From Bacillota bacterium (GTDB lineage Bacteria > Bacillota > Clostridia > Acetivibrionales > DSM-2933): DNA of 19,475 bases. Where the stretch lies: NCBI GenBank assembly GCA_023430975.1, contig JAEYYB010000102.1, positions 1 through 19,475 of the forward strand, written 5' to 3'. A model generated the notes under the pieces. That model was not told the DNA's origin, did not search any database, and was given only the letters and a program-made list of their open reading frames with translations. Positions 7,444 to 16,018 of this stretch are shown piece by piece. The number at the start of each line of letters is the position of its first letter. The stretch's first letter is position 1. The position numbers were made by a program, and so were the translations under genes.

Positions 7444-9510
7444 ATGTCTAATGGCTACAGAGAGCCTATGCTGGAAATGTATAAATTTGAAACTAATCAA
7501 CTTCTTGAACAATTGGAGCAGTTAATTATTAACAGTGAAAAATCCAATTGTTATTCTCAGGAAGCTATTAATGAAATATTCAGAATTATGCATACAATAA
7601 AAGGCTCATCTGCTATGATGCTTTTCAACGGAATTTCTACACTCGCACATTCAATAGAAGATCTGTTTTTCTATTTGAGAGAATCCAAGCCTGAAAATGT
7701 TGATTATATAAAGCTAAGTGATTTAGTTCTTTTATGTACCGATTTTATAAAGGAGGAGCTTTCCAAAATTGAAAGAGGCATTGAGCCTGATGGTGATTCA
7801 GGTGAGCTGGTAAACACTATTAAGACATACCTGGCGGAATTGAAGAGCATGGGCGGCAGCACAGCTGTGCATGAAAATACTACGGCTGTTGATGAAAAGG
7901 GTGCTGAAAAAAAGCAGAAGTATTTTATTACTGGCAGTTTAAGTGAAAATCCAATGAAATACTCATACAAGGCTGTGATACATTTTGAAGATGGCTGTGA
8001 GATGGAAAACATAAGGGCTTTTTCAGTTTTACACTCTTTGAAGGAATTTACTTGCGATATTAAGAGTGAGCCTGCAGATATTATAGAAAACGAAGCGAGT
8101 TCACAGATTATAAAGGAAAGCGGATTTAAGATATTATTCTGCAGCGATAAGTCATACGAAGAGATTGAAAAGATCCTTAATGAAACGCTGTTCTTAAAAA
8201 AACTTGAATTGGAAAATGTAGATGATAACGATGGAACTCATTCAGCGAAGAAGAAACCAGTAATTGATCTTGAAAGTGACAGACCAATAATAGCTGAAGC
8301 TATAAGGCCTGAAAAGGAAAAAGAAAAGGAACAGGCTAATAAATCTTTATTGCAAAACATAATAAGTGTTAACGTAAACAAGCTGGATAAACTGATGGAC
8401 CTGGTGGGGGAGCTTGTGATTTCGGAAGCTATGGTTACAAGCAATCCGGATTTAAAAGGTTTAAGTCTGGAGAATTTTAATAAGGCAGCCAGCCAATTAA
8501 AAAAGATCACCAGTGAACTTCAGGATATTGTCATGTCAATAAGAATGGTGCCTTTATCTGCAACATTCCAAAAAATGAATAGAATTGTCAGGGATATGTG
8601 CAAAAAGCTGGATAAGGATGTAGAACTGGAAATCTTGGGTGAGGAAACAGAGGTTGACAAGAATATAATTGAGAATATATCCGATCCCCTCATGCATCTC
8701 ATCCGAAATGCAATAGACCATGGTATTGAAACAAGGGAAGAGAGAATAAAAAATAACAAGACCCTTAAAGGTAAAATAACCCTGGAAGCTAAAAATGAGG
8801 GCGGAGAAGTAATAATTATTGTTAAAGATGACGGTAGAGGACTCGATAAGGAAAAAATACTGCAAAAGGCAATTGAACATGGCCTTATTCAGGATACAAG
8901 CAAGGATATTCCCGACAGGGAAATCTTTTCAATGATTTTACTTCCAGGATTTTCTACCAAGGAAAATGTTACAGAGTTCTCTGGTAGGGGAGTTGGAATG
9001 GATGTGGTATCAAACAACATAGAAAAAGTCGGTGGAGTAGTCAATATAGACAGCATAGTTGGTGATGGCACAACAATGACTATCAGGATACCGCTGACAC
9101 TGGCAATAATTGACGGTATGAATATACGTGTAAGCAATTCTACATACACAATTCCTATAACATCAATAAAAGAGTCCTTCAGGGTAAAAGAGGATGACCT
9201 TATAACCGATCCCGACGGAAATGAAATGATTATGGTTCGCGGAGATTGCTATCCTATTTTAAGAATACACAAGCTATTTAATATAAAAGATCCTATCAGT
9301 AATATCAGTGAAGGTATCACAATAATGGTTGAAAGCGAGCTGAATACTGTATGCCTGTTTGCTGATGAGCTTTTAGGAGAGCAGCAGGTTGTAGTTAAAG
9401 CACTTCCACAGTACATTAAGAAGGTCAAGGGGATAGCAGGATGTACACTGCTTGGAGAAGGTACAATAAGCCTGATTCTTGATATTGCAACACTTGTAAA
9501 AATCAGGTAA
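7444..9510 (+). CDS. cheA: Chemotaxis histidine kinase CheA
   Basis: Cytoplasmic kinase that couples receptors to CheY and CheB. The 688 residues show the full five-domain order: P1/HPt with phosphorylation site His50 (MHTIKGSSAMM), a P2 response-regulator docking domain at about 160-258, P3 dimerisation from about 305 (VNKLDKLMDLVGELV), and P4 ATPase with N box HLIRNAIDHG (N422), DDGRG (462-466) and GRGVGM (514-519). The CheW-like P5 domain runs from about 560 to the end. The linker before P3 is rich in Glu and Lys. Start ATG 7444 is preferred over TTG 7441 because GAGAGGTG (7431-7438) then has 5-base spacing. All catalytic motifs are intact. Confidence 0.97.
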   Translation: MSNGYREPMLEMYKFETNQLLEQLEQLIINSEKSNCYSQEAINEIFRIMHTIKGSSAMMLFNGISTLAHSIEDLFFYLRESKPENVDYIKLSDLVLLCTDFIKEELSKIERGIEPDGDSGELVNTIKTYLAELKSMGGSTAVHENTTAVDEKGAEKKQKYFITGSLSENPMKYSYKAVIHFEDGCEMENIRAFSVLHSLKEFTCDIKSEPADIIENEASSQIIKESGFKILFCSDKSYEEIEKILNETLFLKKLELENVDDNDGTHSAKKKPVIDLESDRPIIAEAIRPEKEKEKEQANKSLLQNIISVNVNKLDKLMDLVGELVISEAMVTSNPDLKGLSLENFNKAASQLKKITSELQDIVMSIRMVPLSATFQKMNRIVRDMCKKLDKDVELEILGEETEVDKNIIENISDPLMHLIRNAIDHGIETREERIKNNKTLKGKITLEAKNEGGEVIIIVKDDGRGLDKEKILQKAIEHGLIQDTSKDIPDREIFSMILLPGFSTKENVTEFSGRGVGMDVVSNNIEKVGGVVNIDSIVGDGTTMTIRIPLTLAIIDGMNIRVSNSTYTIPITSIKESFRVKEDDLITDPDGNEMIMVRGDCYPILRIHKLFNIKDPISNISEGITIMVESELNTVCLFADELLGEQQVVVKALPQYIKKVKGIAGCTLLGEGTISLILDIATLVKIR

Positions 9511-9560
9511 TACTGGTGGGCAATTATTTATTAATGACTAAGCTGAAAGGAGAATTAAGT

Positions 9561-10052
9561 ATGGCTGAATTATTGGAGGAAATGGATTTAGTAGGTGAGG
9601 ATTCCCAAAGGGACAAATTCTTAACATTTTCATTGGGAAAAGAGTTTTATGGAGTTGAGATAAGATATGTAATGGAGATAATCGGTATTCAACCAATTAC
9701 AGAGGTTCCTGAATTACCCCATTATATTAAAGGTATCATAAATTTGAGGGGTAAAATTATTCCTGTTATGGATGTGAGGCTCAGGTTCAAAAAAGAGCCG
9801 CATGACTATAATGACAGGACATGCATTATCGTAATTGATGTCAGGGATATTTCAATTGGATTAATTGTTGATGCAGTATCTGATGTACTTGATATATCCG
9901 CACAGGATATTGTCCCTCCTCCGGAGGTTAATGCAAACAGTCATAACAAATACATAAAGGGAATAGGAAAAGTTGGAAATGATGTAAAGCTGCTGTTGGA
10001 TTGTGAAAAACTCATTACTGACGATGATGCTCAATCTCTTTTGAATATATAA
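9561..10052 (+). CDS. cheW: Chemotaxis coupling protein CheW
   Basis: Adaptor that links CheA P5 to receptor tips. The single CheW domain covers about residues 18-155 of 163. Recognisable parts are FLTFSLGKEFYGVEI, VPELPHYIKGIINLRG, IPVMDVRLRF and IGLIVDAVSDVL. The acidic N-terminus (about 15 residues) is a little longer than in minimal CheW. ATG 9561 is chosen because AAAGGAG lies 8 bases upstream; an upstream GTG at 9516 lacks a ribosome site. It sits 50 bases after cheA in the same transcript. Confidence 0.95.
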   Translation: MAELLEEMDLVGEDSQRDKFLTFSLGKEFYGVEIRYVMEIIGIQPITEVPELPHYIKGIINLRGKIIPVMDVRLRFKKEPHDYNDRTCIIVIDVRDISIGLIVDAVSDVLDISAQDIVPPPEVNANSHNKYIKGIGKVGNDVKLLLDCEKLITDDDAQSLLNI

Positions 10053-10102
10053 GAGTTACTATTAAAGGAATGATAGAAGAATTAGATAAAGGTGTGATTT
10101 GA

Positions 10103-10930
10103 TTGGAAGTGGACATTCTAAAGAGCATTACCGACAAGGAATTTATGTTAATAACCGATTTCTTAAAGAAGAACTATGGCGTCAGGATTGGACCTGAGAA
10201 AAAATCCCTTGTAGTGAGCAGGTTGGGTTCTTTATTGAAGGAGAAAGGTTTTCAAAGGTTTTCCCAGCTTTATGATTATGTCATTACAGATAAAACGGGT
10301 GAAGCTTTGGTAAGTTTGGTGGATAAGCTTACAACAAATCATACTTTTTTTATGAGAGAAAATGATCATTTTGTATACTTTAAAGATGTTGTTTTGCCGT
10401 GGATGGAAGGAAACATAAAGGATAGGGACTTAAGAGTTTGGAGTGCAGGATGTTCGTCGGGCGAAGAGCCTTATACTTTAAGCATGATTATGAATGATTA
10501 TTTTGAAATGAAAAATGCACAGTGGAATACAAAACTTCTTGCAACAGATATATCAACAACGGCACTTGGCAAAGCTAAAACAGGTATTTACCTGAATGAG
10601 CAGATTGAATCGCTGCCAAAAAGCTGGAAGGTTAAGTATTTCAATAAAATAGATGACGAAAATTTTGAAATTAAGAGCAAAATTAAGGATAATGTCATAT
10701 ATAGAAGGTTTAATTTGATGGAAAATATATATCCATTCAAGAAAAAGTTTCATGTCATATTTTGCAGAAATGTAATGATTTATTTTGATGAGGACACAAA
10801 GAGAACGCTTATTAATAAATTTTACGATATGACAGAACCGGGGGGATATCTGTTTATTGGGCATTCGGAGTCAATAGGCCGGGAACAATCACGGTATAAA
10901 TATATTATGCCAGCAGTCTATAGAAAATAG
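10103..10930 (+). CDS. cheR: Chemoreceptor glutamate methyltransferase CheR
   Basis: Uses S-adenosylmethionine to methylate glutamates on chemoreceptors during adaptation. The 275 residues contain an N-terminal helical part and the methyltransferase domain, with TNHTFFMREND (about 80), the SAM-binding WSAGCSSGEEPYT (113-125), LATDIS and FCRNVMIYFD. No pentapeptide-binding TPR or other extension is present. TTG 10103 fits AAAGGTG with 8-base spacing; GTG 10109 is the next alternative. The cheB ribosome site overlaps its stop codon, indicating translational coupling. Confidence 0.96.
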   Translation: MEVDILKSITDKEFMLITDFLKKNYGVRIGPEKKSLVVSRLGSLLKEKGFQRFSQLYDYVITDKTGEALVSLVDKLTTNHTFFMRENDHFVYFKDVVLPWMEGNIKDRDLRVWSAGCSSGEEPYTLSMIMNDYFEMKNAQWNTKLLATDISTTALGKAKTGIYLNEQIESLPKSWKVKYFNKIDDENFEIKSKIKDNVIYRRFNLMENIYPFKKKFHVIFCRNVMIYFDEDTKRTLINKFYDMTEPGGYLFIGHSESIGREQSRYKYIMPAVYRK

Positions 10931-10939
10931 GTGATAGTT

Positions 10940-11974
10940 ATGAATAACAAAAAAATAAGAGTGTTGGTTGTTGATGACTCGTTGGTTTTTAGAGAAACCA
11001 TTGCAAGGGGTATTGCAAAAGATAAAGGAATAGAGGTGGTTGCCACTGCCTCTGATCCATTTATGGCAAGGGATAAGATTATTGAATTTGAACCTGATGT
11101 TATGACATTGGATGTTGAGATGCCTAAAATGGATGGGATAGAGTTTTTAAGAAGACTTATGCCCCAGTACCCTCTGCCGGTTGTGGTTGTAAGTGCCGTG
11201 AGCAGTAACGTCTTTGATGCTTTGAATGCGGGTGCTGTAGATTTTGTTACAAAGCCTGATGCCAGATATGGTAGCAATATGGACAGCCTTATAAATGAGC
11301 TTGTCGTTAAAATAAAAATAGCATCTACAGCAAAGCTTGGCCATTGGAAAAGTAATAAACCAGCTGATAAGATACTTGATAGTGCCAATGCAAAGAACAA
11401 AAATACCATTATTGCAATAGGAGCATCTACTGGGGGAACTGAAGCAATATACGAGGTTATACGGAAATTCCCTGAAGACATGCCGGGGGTAGTTATTGTA
11501 CAGCATATGCCTCCTGTTTTTACAAGAATGTACGCTGAAAGGCTGAATAACACATGCTCATTAAATGTAAGGGAAGCTAAGACAGGGGACCTGGTCGTTC
11601 CGGGAACTGTGCTTATTGCCCCTGGTGACAGTCATATGAGGCTTAGAAAAGGCGGGGGCGTATATTCAGTAGAATGCTTTAAAGGAGAAAAGGTAAACGG
11701 ACATTGTCCATCGGTTGATGTGTTGTTTGATTCAGTTTCAAAAGTGGCAGGAAAAAATGCGATAGGAATTATTTTAACAGGCATGGGCTCCGATGGTGCA
11801 AAGGGACTCCTGGAGATGAGAAGGTGTGGTGCTAAGACAATCGGTCAGGATGAGACAAGCTGTGTGGTTTATGGTATGCCAAAAGTTGCATATGATATAG
11901 GTGCTGTTGAGAAACAGGCACCAATAAGCGACATAGCTAGAGTTGCATATTCTGTGGTGAAATCGCTTGCTTAG
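10940..11974 (+). CDS. cheB: Chemoreceptor methylesterase/glutamine deamidase CheB
   Basis: Response regulator that removes receptor methyl groups when phosphorylated by CheA. Residues 1-120 form the receiver (D12-D13, acceptor D58, K109 in VTKPDA). After a linker of about 35 residues, the esterase domain shows Ser163 in GASTGG, His189 in QHMPP and Asp285 in GMGSDGA, the expected triad. Total 344 residues, standard length. ATG 10940 has AGGTGA 5 bases upstream and follows cheR by 9 bases; GTG 10931 would lie inside the ribosome site. The stop codon falls inside the left terminus of a family 2 repeat. Confidence 0.97.
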   Translation: MNNKKIRVLVVDDSLVFRETIARGIAKDKGIEVVATASDPFMARDKIIEFEPDVMTLDVEMPKMDGIEFLRRLMPQYPLPVVVVSAVSSNVFDALNAGAVDFVTKPDARYGSNMDSLINELVVKIKIASTAKLGHWKSNKPADKILDSANAKNKNTIIAIGASTGGTEAIYEVIRKFPEDMPGVVIVQHMPPVFTRMYAERLNNTCSLNVREAKTGDLVVPGTVLIAPGDSHMRLRKGGGVYSVECFKGEKVNGHCPSVDVLFDSVSKVAGKNAIGIILTGMGSDGAKGLLEMRRCGAKTIGQDETSCVVYGMPKVAYDIGAVEKQAPISDIARVAYSVVKSLA

Positions 11975-12073
11975 TCATGTTGAAAATATAACTTACCGTG
12001 TAATTTCGCTTTCTATGTTAACTTAACTCTTTAACACACACTCAAAACAGGAAGCAATATTTCAATCATGACT
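11973..12073 (+). repeat. Palindromic repeat family 2, copy 3 (between cheB and cheD)
   Basis: Ends AGTCATG and CATGACT are exact inverted repeats; inside them TTGAAAATATAACTTACCG faces AGGAAGCAATATTTCAAT, an imperfect continuation of the stem. The core AAATATAACTTACCGTGTAATTTCGC matches copy 2 and, in reverse, copy 1. The centre is about 40 bases longer than in copy 2. It overlaps the cheB stop codon and ends just before the cheD ribosome site, so it fills almost the whole intercistronic gap. Confidence 0.6.
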
Positions 12074-12094
12074 TAGGAATAAGGGGAGATATAT

Positions 12095-12565
12095 GTGATT
12101 GTAATTGGAATTGGTGAGTATGGAGTTACAGATGAATATGGAGAATCTATAATTACCTATGCCCTTTCGTCCTGCATAGCGATGACGGTTTATTCACCCA
12201 TCAGGAAAATAGCAGGAATGGTTCACATTTCTTTACCTAAATACTATGTTCGTCAGGGAGTTATGAAGGATAACCCCTGGACTTATGCAGATACGGCGGT
12301 TCCAATGCTTATCGACAAATTATGCAATGACTATAAGTGCAGCAAGCTTGAACTTGAAATAAAAATATATGGCGGTGCAGAATCAAAAAATAAGTCAGAC
12401 ATGTTTAATATAGGCAGGAAGAATATTGAAGCAGTAAATAAGGCTTTAAACTCAATTAATCTACATCCGCACTACAGTGATACAGGAGGAAATAACAGTA
12501 GAACTATAACATTATATTCCGATTCAGGAGATGTAAGGGTGCAGTATCTGCCCTTAAAAATTTAG
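12095..12565 (+). CDS. cheD: Chemoreceptor glutamine deamidase CheD
   Basis: Deamidates specific glutamines of chemoreceptors and takes part in adaptation; in many clostridia and bacilli it also works with CheC, which is not seen here. The 156 residues carry T21 (ITYALSSC), catalytic Cys27 and His44 (GMVHISLP), the same numbering as in the T. maritima enzyme as I recall it, and a conserved-looking KIYGGAE near 91. Start GTG 12095 is supported by AGGGGAG 6 bases upstream; an ATG at 12093 is in another frame. It is separated from cheB by a repeat of about 100 bases and followed after 16 bases by the sensor kinase gene. Confidence 0.94.
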   Translation: MIVIGIGEYGVTDEYGESIITYALSSCIAMTVYSPIRKIAGMVHISLPKYYVRQGVMKDNPWTYADTAVPMLIDKLCNDYKCSKLELEIKIYGGAESKNKSDMFNIGRKNIEAVNKALNSINLHPHYSDTGGNNSRTITLYSDSGDVRVQYLPLKI

Positions 12566-12581
12566 TTTAAGAGGGCTTGTT

Positions 12582-15293
12582 ATGAAAGAGGATTTAAAAA
12601 GAAGGCATGAAAGCTTTTCGTTTGAGGACCTGCAGAAAACATTGACCAGCATTGCCGATGGTATAATTAGCACTGATACTGAAGGTAATGTGCTGTTTAT
12701 GAATGAGGCTGCGGAAAATCTTACAGGGTGGAGCTTTGAAGAGGCTTCAGGTATGAAGATTACCAAAGTATTTGTCCTTGTACATTTTGTAACGGGTGAA
12801 AGCCTTGAGAATCCATTTGAAAAGGTAATTAGAACGGGCGTTCAAAGTGGATTGGGAAGCTATTATGCATTAGTATCCAAAGATGGGACAAGAAGACTAC
12901 TATCCGCCAATTTAGCACCTATTAAAAGCGAACTTGATCAAATAAGCGGAGCTGTTGGAGTATTCAGAGATATAACAAGATTAAAAAGGATGGAAGATGA
13001 ACTCAGGGAAGAGCGGAATAACTTAAGGAGTATCTTTCAATATGCACCCGTTGGACTTATTATAGTTGACCGGGATTCTAAAATAATGGATGTAAATAAC
13101 GCCTTCCTGAAAATGATAGACAAAGATATTGAATTTGTTAATGGTAATTATTTTGGCGATGGTATAGGCTGTGAAAACAGTATGGAATATGGCTGCAGAA
13201 ATGGTCCTAAGTGTGCGAAGTGCCCTTTACGTAATGCAATTAGTGGTGTTATGAAAAAAACAGAGCCTGTAGTTGATCGCAACATCATTTTTAGACACTA
13301 TAATCATGGGGTGTTTGTCGTACACCATTTTAAGATAAGTGCTGTGCCCATAAAAATGTCAGATGTTAATTGTGCAATGCTTGTAATAGAGGATATTACA
13401 AACCAGAAAAAGATTGAGAATGAGCTAAAAGCTAATGAAAGAAAATATAGAAACCTCTTTATGAATATGCTGAACGGTTTTTCATATAACAAACTGATAA
13501 TGGATACTGATAAAAAAGCTATAGATTACGTAATAATGGAGGCTAACGACGAATTTTGCAGAATGGTTGGCAAAGAAAAGGAAGATATTGTTGGTAAAAG
13601 AGCTTCTGAGGTATTCGGCTTTTTAGAAAACGCTGAATTTAACATGCTGGAAGAGTATAGCAAAGTAGCCTTAGGCGGTGAAGTTATACGTTTTGAACAG
13701 CGAGTACCAGACAATGAAGATAAGTGGATCAGCTCTTTGGTTTACTCAAACGAAAAAGAATATTTTGCATTGATATGCTCTGACATAAGTGAGGAGAAAA
13801 AGGCACAAAGGGAAATGAAGAAGGCAATGGAGGCTACTAACTCTGCTTATAGGGCAAAGAGCGAATTTCTTGCGAATATGAGCCATGAAATAAGGACACC
13901 TTTGAATGGAGTTGTAGGTATGGTTGACTTAACCCTTTCTACAGAGCTTACTCCAATTCAAAAGGACAACTTAAAAACTGCTAAAGCTTGTGCAGATTCA
14001 CTGCTTAGAATAATAAATGATGTTCTTGACTTCTCAAAGTTGGAAGCAGGTAAGATGATCGTTGAAAAAATAAGATTCAATCTAAAAAGAATTTGTGACA
14101 ATATAATTAAATCCCATATTGTAAAAGCAAAAGAAAAAGGGATTGATCTGAAGTGCAATATAGATAAGTGTGTTCCACTTGAATTGATAGGAGATCCAAA
14201 CAGATTAGTGCAGGTCTTGAATAATTTGGTTAGCAATGCATTGAAATTTACAGAAAAGGGTAGAGTTGATGTCAATATTACCTTGGTAAACAGAAATAAT
14301 AATTTTGTAAAGGTACAGTTTGCCATTATAGATACCGGTATTGGAATATCCAAAGATGATATGGACAAACTTTTTAAGAGCTTTACGCAGGTTGATGGGT
14401 CACATACAAGGAAATATGGTGGAACGGGACTTGGGCTGGTTATATCCAAAGAACTGTTAGGGCTTATGGGAAGTTCTATAGATGTAAATAGTGAGAAGAA
14501 TGTTGGAAGTACTTTTTCATTTATACTTGAATTTGGAATTGGGCATGGTAATTTTGTACAATATTCTGAGGATAATAAGATTGTTAAATCTGAATATACA
14601 GCCCATATACTTGTGGCGGAAGATGACAAGATTAATCAGATAGTCATTTGCAGAATGTTAGATGAACGGGGATATACCTACGATGTAGCCAATAATGGCA
14701 TAGAAGCAGTTCAAAAGGTTATGGAAAAGGATTTTGATATTTGTATTATGGATGTTCAAATGCCTCAAATGGATGGTATTCAAGCCACTAAGCTCATAAG
14801 AGAATCCAAGAAAAGCTCAGGGAAGCATCTACCGATTATTGCTCTCACTGCCCATGCTCTTCATGGTGATAGGGAAAGATTTCTGAACTTGGGTATGGAT
14901 GAGTATCTTTCAAAACCAATAATTATGAACGAGTTTTTCAAAAAGATTGAGAAATTCATGAATCCTAATTGTACATTAGAAGAAAATGATGGGAATTGCA
15001 TAGAAAGCCCAAGTTATGAATATGATGATGAACCGCAAGATAATTTTGGACTTATAAGGAGGAAAGCAGAGGATTTAGGTAAGGTCATGATGGCAAGGGA
15101 TATTTATGTCATTGAGTCTTATGCTCACGACATAAAGCTATTGGCAGTAGAAATGGGTATTGATGCATTGAAGACTTTGATGTTCAGGATTGAGCTTGCA
15201 GCAAGAAGAGAAGATATTAATGAAGCTCTGATTCTATATAACGAACTAGTTAATTTGCTTAAAGATGAAAGTTTAGATAATAGGGTACTTTAA
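12582..15293 (+). CDS. Multi-PAS hybrid sensor histidine kinase with receiver and HPt-like tail
   Basis: A 903-residue kinase without membrane segments, so a cytoplasmic sensor. Order: PAS1 (about 16-130), PAS2 (about 146-277), PAS3 (about 283-407) joined by charged coiled linkers, HisKA with His435 (SHEIRTPLNGVVGM), ATPase domain with N box NNLVSNALKF (548-555), DTGIGI and GTGLGL, and a receiver (about 675-795) with D681-D682, acceptor D724 (MDVQMPQMDG) and K778. The C-terminal helical region (about 818-900) contains YAHDIKLLA with His849, resembling an HPt domain. PAS2 has four cysteines (197, 205, 211, 214; CX7CX5CX2C) that could bind a metal cluster or sense redox state. ATG 12582 has GAGGG 6 bases upstream. 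Its place after cheD and before a lone receiver suggests a phosphorelay; the signal is unknown. Confidence 0.93.
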   Translation: MKEDLKRRHESFSFEDLQKTLTSIADGIISTDTEGNVLFMNEAAENLTGWSFEEASGMKITKVFVLVHFVTGESLENPFEKVIRTGVQSGLGSYYALVSKDGTRRLLSANLAPIKSELDQISGAVGVFRDITRLKRMEDELREERNNLRSIFQYAPVGLIIVDRDSKIMDVNNAFLKMIDKDIEFVNGNYFGDGIGCENSMEYGCRNGPKCAKCPLRNAISGVMKKTEPVVDRNIIFRHYNHGVFVVHHFKISAVPIKMSDVNCAMLVIEDITNQKKIENELKANERKYRNLFMNMLNGFSYNKLIMDTDKKAIDYVIMEANDEFCRMVGKEKEDIVGKRASEVFGFLENAEFNMLEEYSKVALGGEVIRFEQRVPDNEDKWISSLVYSNEKEYFALICSDISEEKKAQREMKKAMEATNSAYRAKSEFLANMSHEIRTPLNGVVGMVDLTLSTELTPIQKDNLKTAKACADSLLRIINDVLDFSKLEAGKMIVEKIRFNLKRICDNIIKSHIVKAKEKGIDLKCNIDKCVPLELIGDPNRLVQVLNNLVSNALKFTEKGRVDVNITLVNRNNNFVKVQFAIIDTGIGISKDDMDKLFKSFTQVDGSHTRKYGGTGLGLVISKELLGLMGSSIDVNSEKNVGSTFSFILEFGIGHGNFVQYSEDNKIVKSEYTAHILVAEDDKINQIVICRMLDERGYTYDVANNGIEAVQKVMEKDFDICIMDVQMPQMDGIQATKLIRESKKSSGKHLPIIALTAHALHGDRERFLNLGMDEYLSKPIIMNEFFKKIEKFMNPNCTLEENDGNCIESPSYEYDDEPQDNFGLIRRKAEDLGKVMMARDIYVIESYAHDIKLLAVEMGIDALKTLMFRIELAARREDINEALILYNELVNLLKDESLDNRVL

Positions 15294-15295
15294 TT

Positions 15296-15392
15296 ATATT
15301 TATGTGTTAATAATCTTACATTTGCTGAGCAAATAACGAATGCTTATTTGGCATTTGCTTAAGATAAATATAATGGATTTATCACTTTTATT
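15296..15392 (-). repeat. Palindromic repeat family 1, copy 3 (diverged, inverted)
   Basis: The plus strand reads GTGTTAATAATCTTACATTTG at 15304, the reverse complement of the right arm of copies 1 and 2. It continues with GAGCAAATAACGAATGCTT, matching the reverse complement of their inner stem and loop with one change. The inner GCAAAT/ATTTGC stem and the 18-base loop length are kept, while the far arm is decayed (GGATTTATCACTTTTATT). It fills most of the gap between the hybrid kinase and the response regulator. Confidence 0.75.
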
Positions 15393-15442
15393 AATAATAT
15401 AAAAGAATGATGGGTATTATAGGTAAATGAAGGAGGTCTCTT

Positions 15443-15838
15443 ATGAGAATATTAATTGCGGAAGATGATATGGCTAGCAGAAAATTTTTAGCAAGGTTTT
15501 TATCAAAGTATGGTGAGTGTGATATAACTGTTGATGGAATGGAGGCTATAGAAGCTTTCATGGTATCGTTTGATATCGATAAGCGGTATGATCTTATTTG
15601 TCTGGATATTATGATGCCTAAGCTTGATGGAATGAAGGTCTTGAAAACAATCAGGGAAATTGAAAAACAGAAGGGTGTGCCTGAAGACAAACTGGTTAAA
15701 GTTATTATGACAAGTGCATTAAACGAATTGGATATTGTTAATAATTCTTTTGAGACAGGAAGCGAAGCTTATGCAACAAAACCTATCAATACCGAAAAAT
15801 TTGAGGAGGTAATGAAAAAGCTGGATTTGATAAAATAG
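15443..15838 (+). CDS. Single-domain response regulator, probable phosphorelay partner of the hybrid kinase
   Basis: A stand-alone receiver of 131 residues with no output domain: E7-D8-D9 pocket, acceptor D55 (CLDIMMPKLDG), switch region MTSALNE, and the lysine in TKPINTEKF. It is only distantly similar to the CheY at 7057 (different loops, longer alpha-helix around EIEKQKGVPEDK), so it is not a recent duplicate. ATG 15443 has AGGAGGT 5 bases upstream. It is the next gene after the hybrid kinase, 149 bases away, with a family 1 repeat in between. The likely role is to take phosphate from the kinase's HPt-like His849; the downstream target is not visible. Confidence 0.88.
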   Translation: MRILIAEDDMASRKFLARFLSKYGECDITVDGMEAIEAFMVSFDIDKRYDLICLDIMMPKLDGMKVLKTIREIEKQKGVPEDKLVKVIMTSALNELDIVNNSFETGSEAYATKPINTEKFEEVMKKLDLIK

Positions 15839-15859
15839 ATTAAAATGGACAAATTATAA

Positions 15860-15888
15860 TTGACCTGACTAAAAATATCATGTAAAAT
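15860..15888 (+). promoter_or_regulatory. Sigma-A-like promoter upstream of the cellulase
   Basis: TTGACC (15860-15865), a 17-base spacer, then TAAAAT (15883-15888) preceded directly by TG. RNA would start near 15895, leaving a 5' leader of about 545 bases before the cellulase start. It begins 22 bases after the response regulator stop, which suggests the cellulase is transcribed independently. Confidence 0.55.
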
Positions 15889-16018
15889 TAAGATGTTAGA
15901 GTAAAGTTACTAATGAGTAAAGTAATATTACAAAATTTTTGTAAAACTTATTGCAGTTGTCTGTAAACAGCATCACATCCACTTTTGTGATGTATGTTTA
16001 TGTTTATACTTGTTCTGA

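Noticed and set aside
10918..11553. 211-codon open frame on the minus strand opposite cheB
   Set aside because: Lies wholly over intact cheB, has no ribosome site and a Ser/Thr/Ile-rich composition typical of an antisense shadow.
13958..14629. 223-codon open frame on the minus strand opposite the hybrid kinase
   Set aside because: Overlaps the conserved kinase core; Ser/Phe/Leu-rich translation without motifs, so a shadow.
173..15392. CRISPR array or tandem repeat locus
   Set aside because: The repeats are single, dispersed, palindromic and thousands of bases apart, with no spacer pattern and no cas genes.
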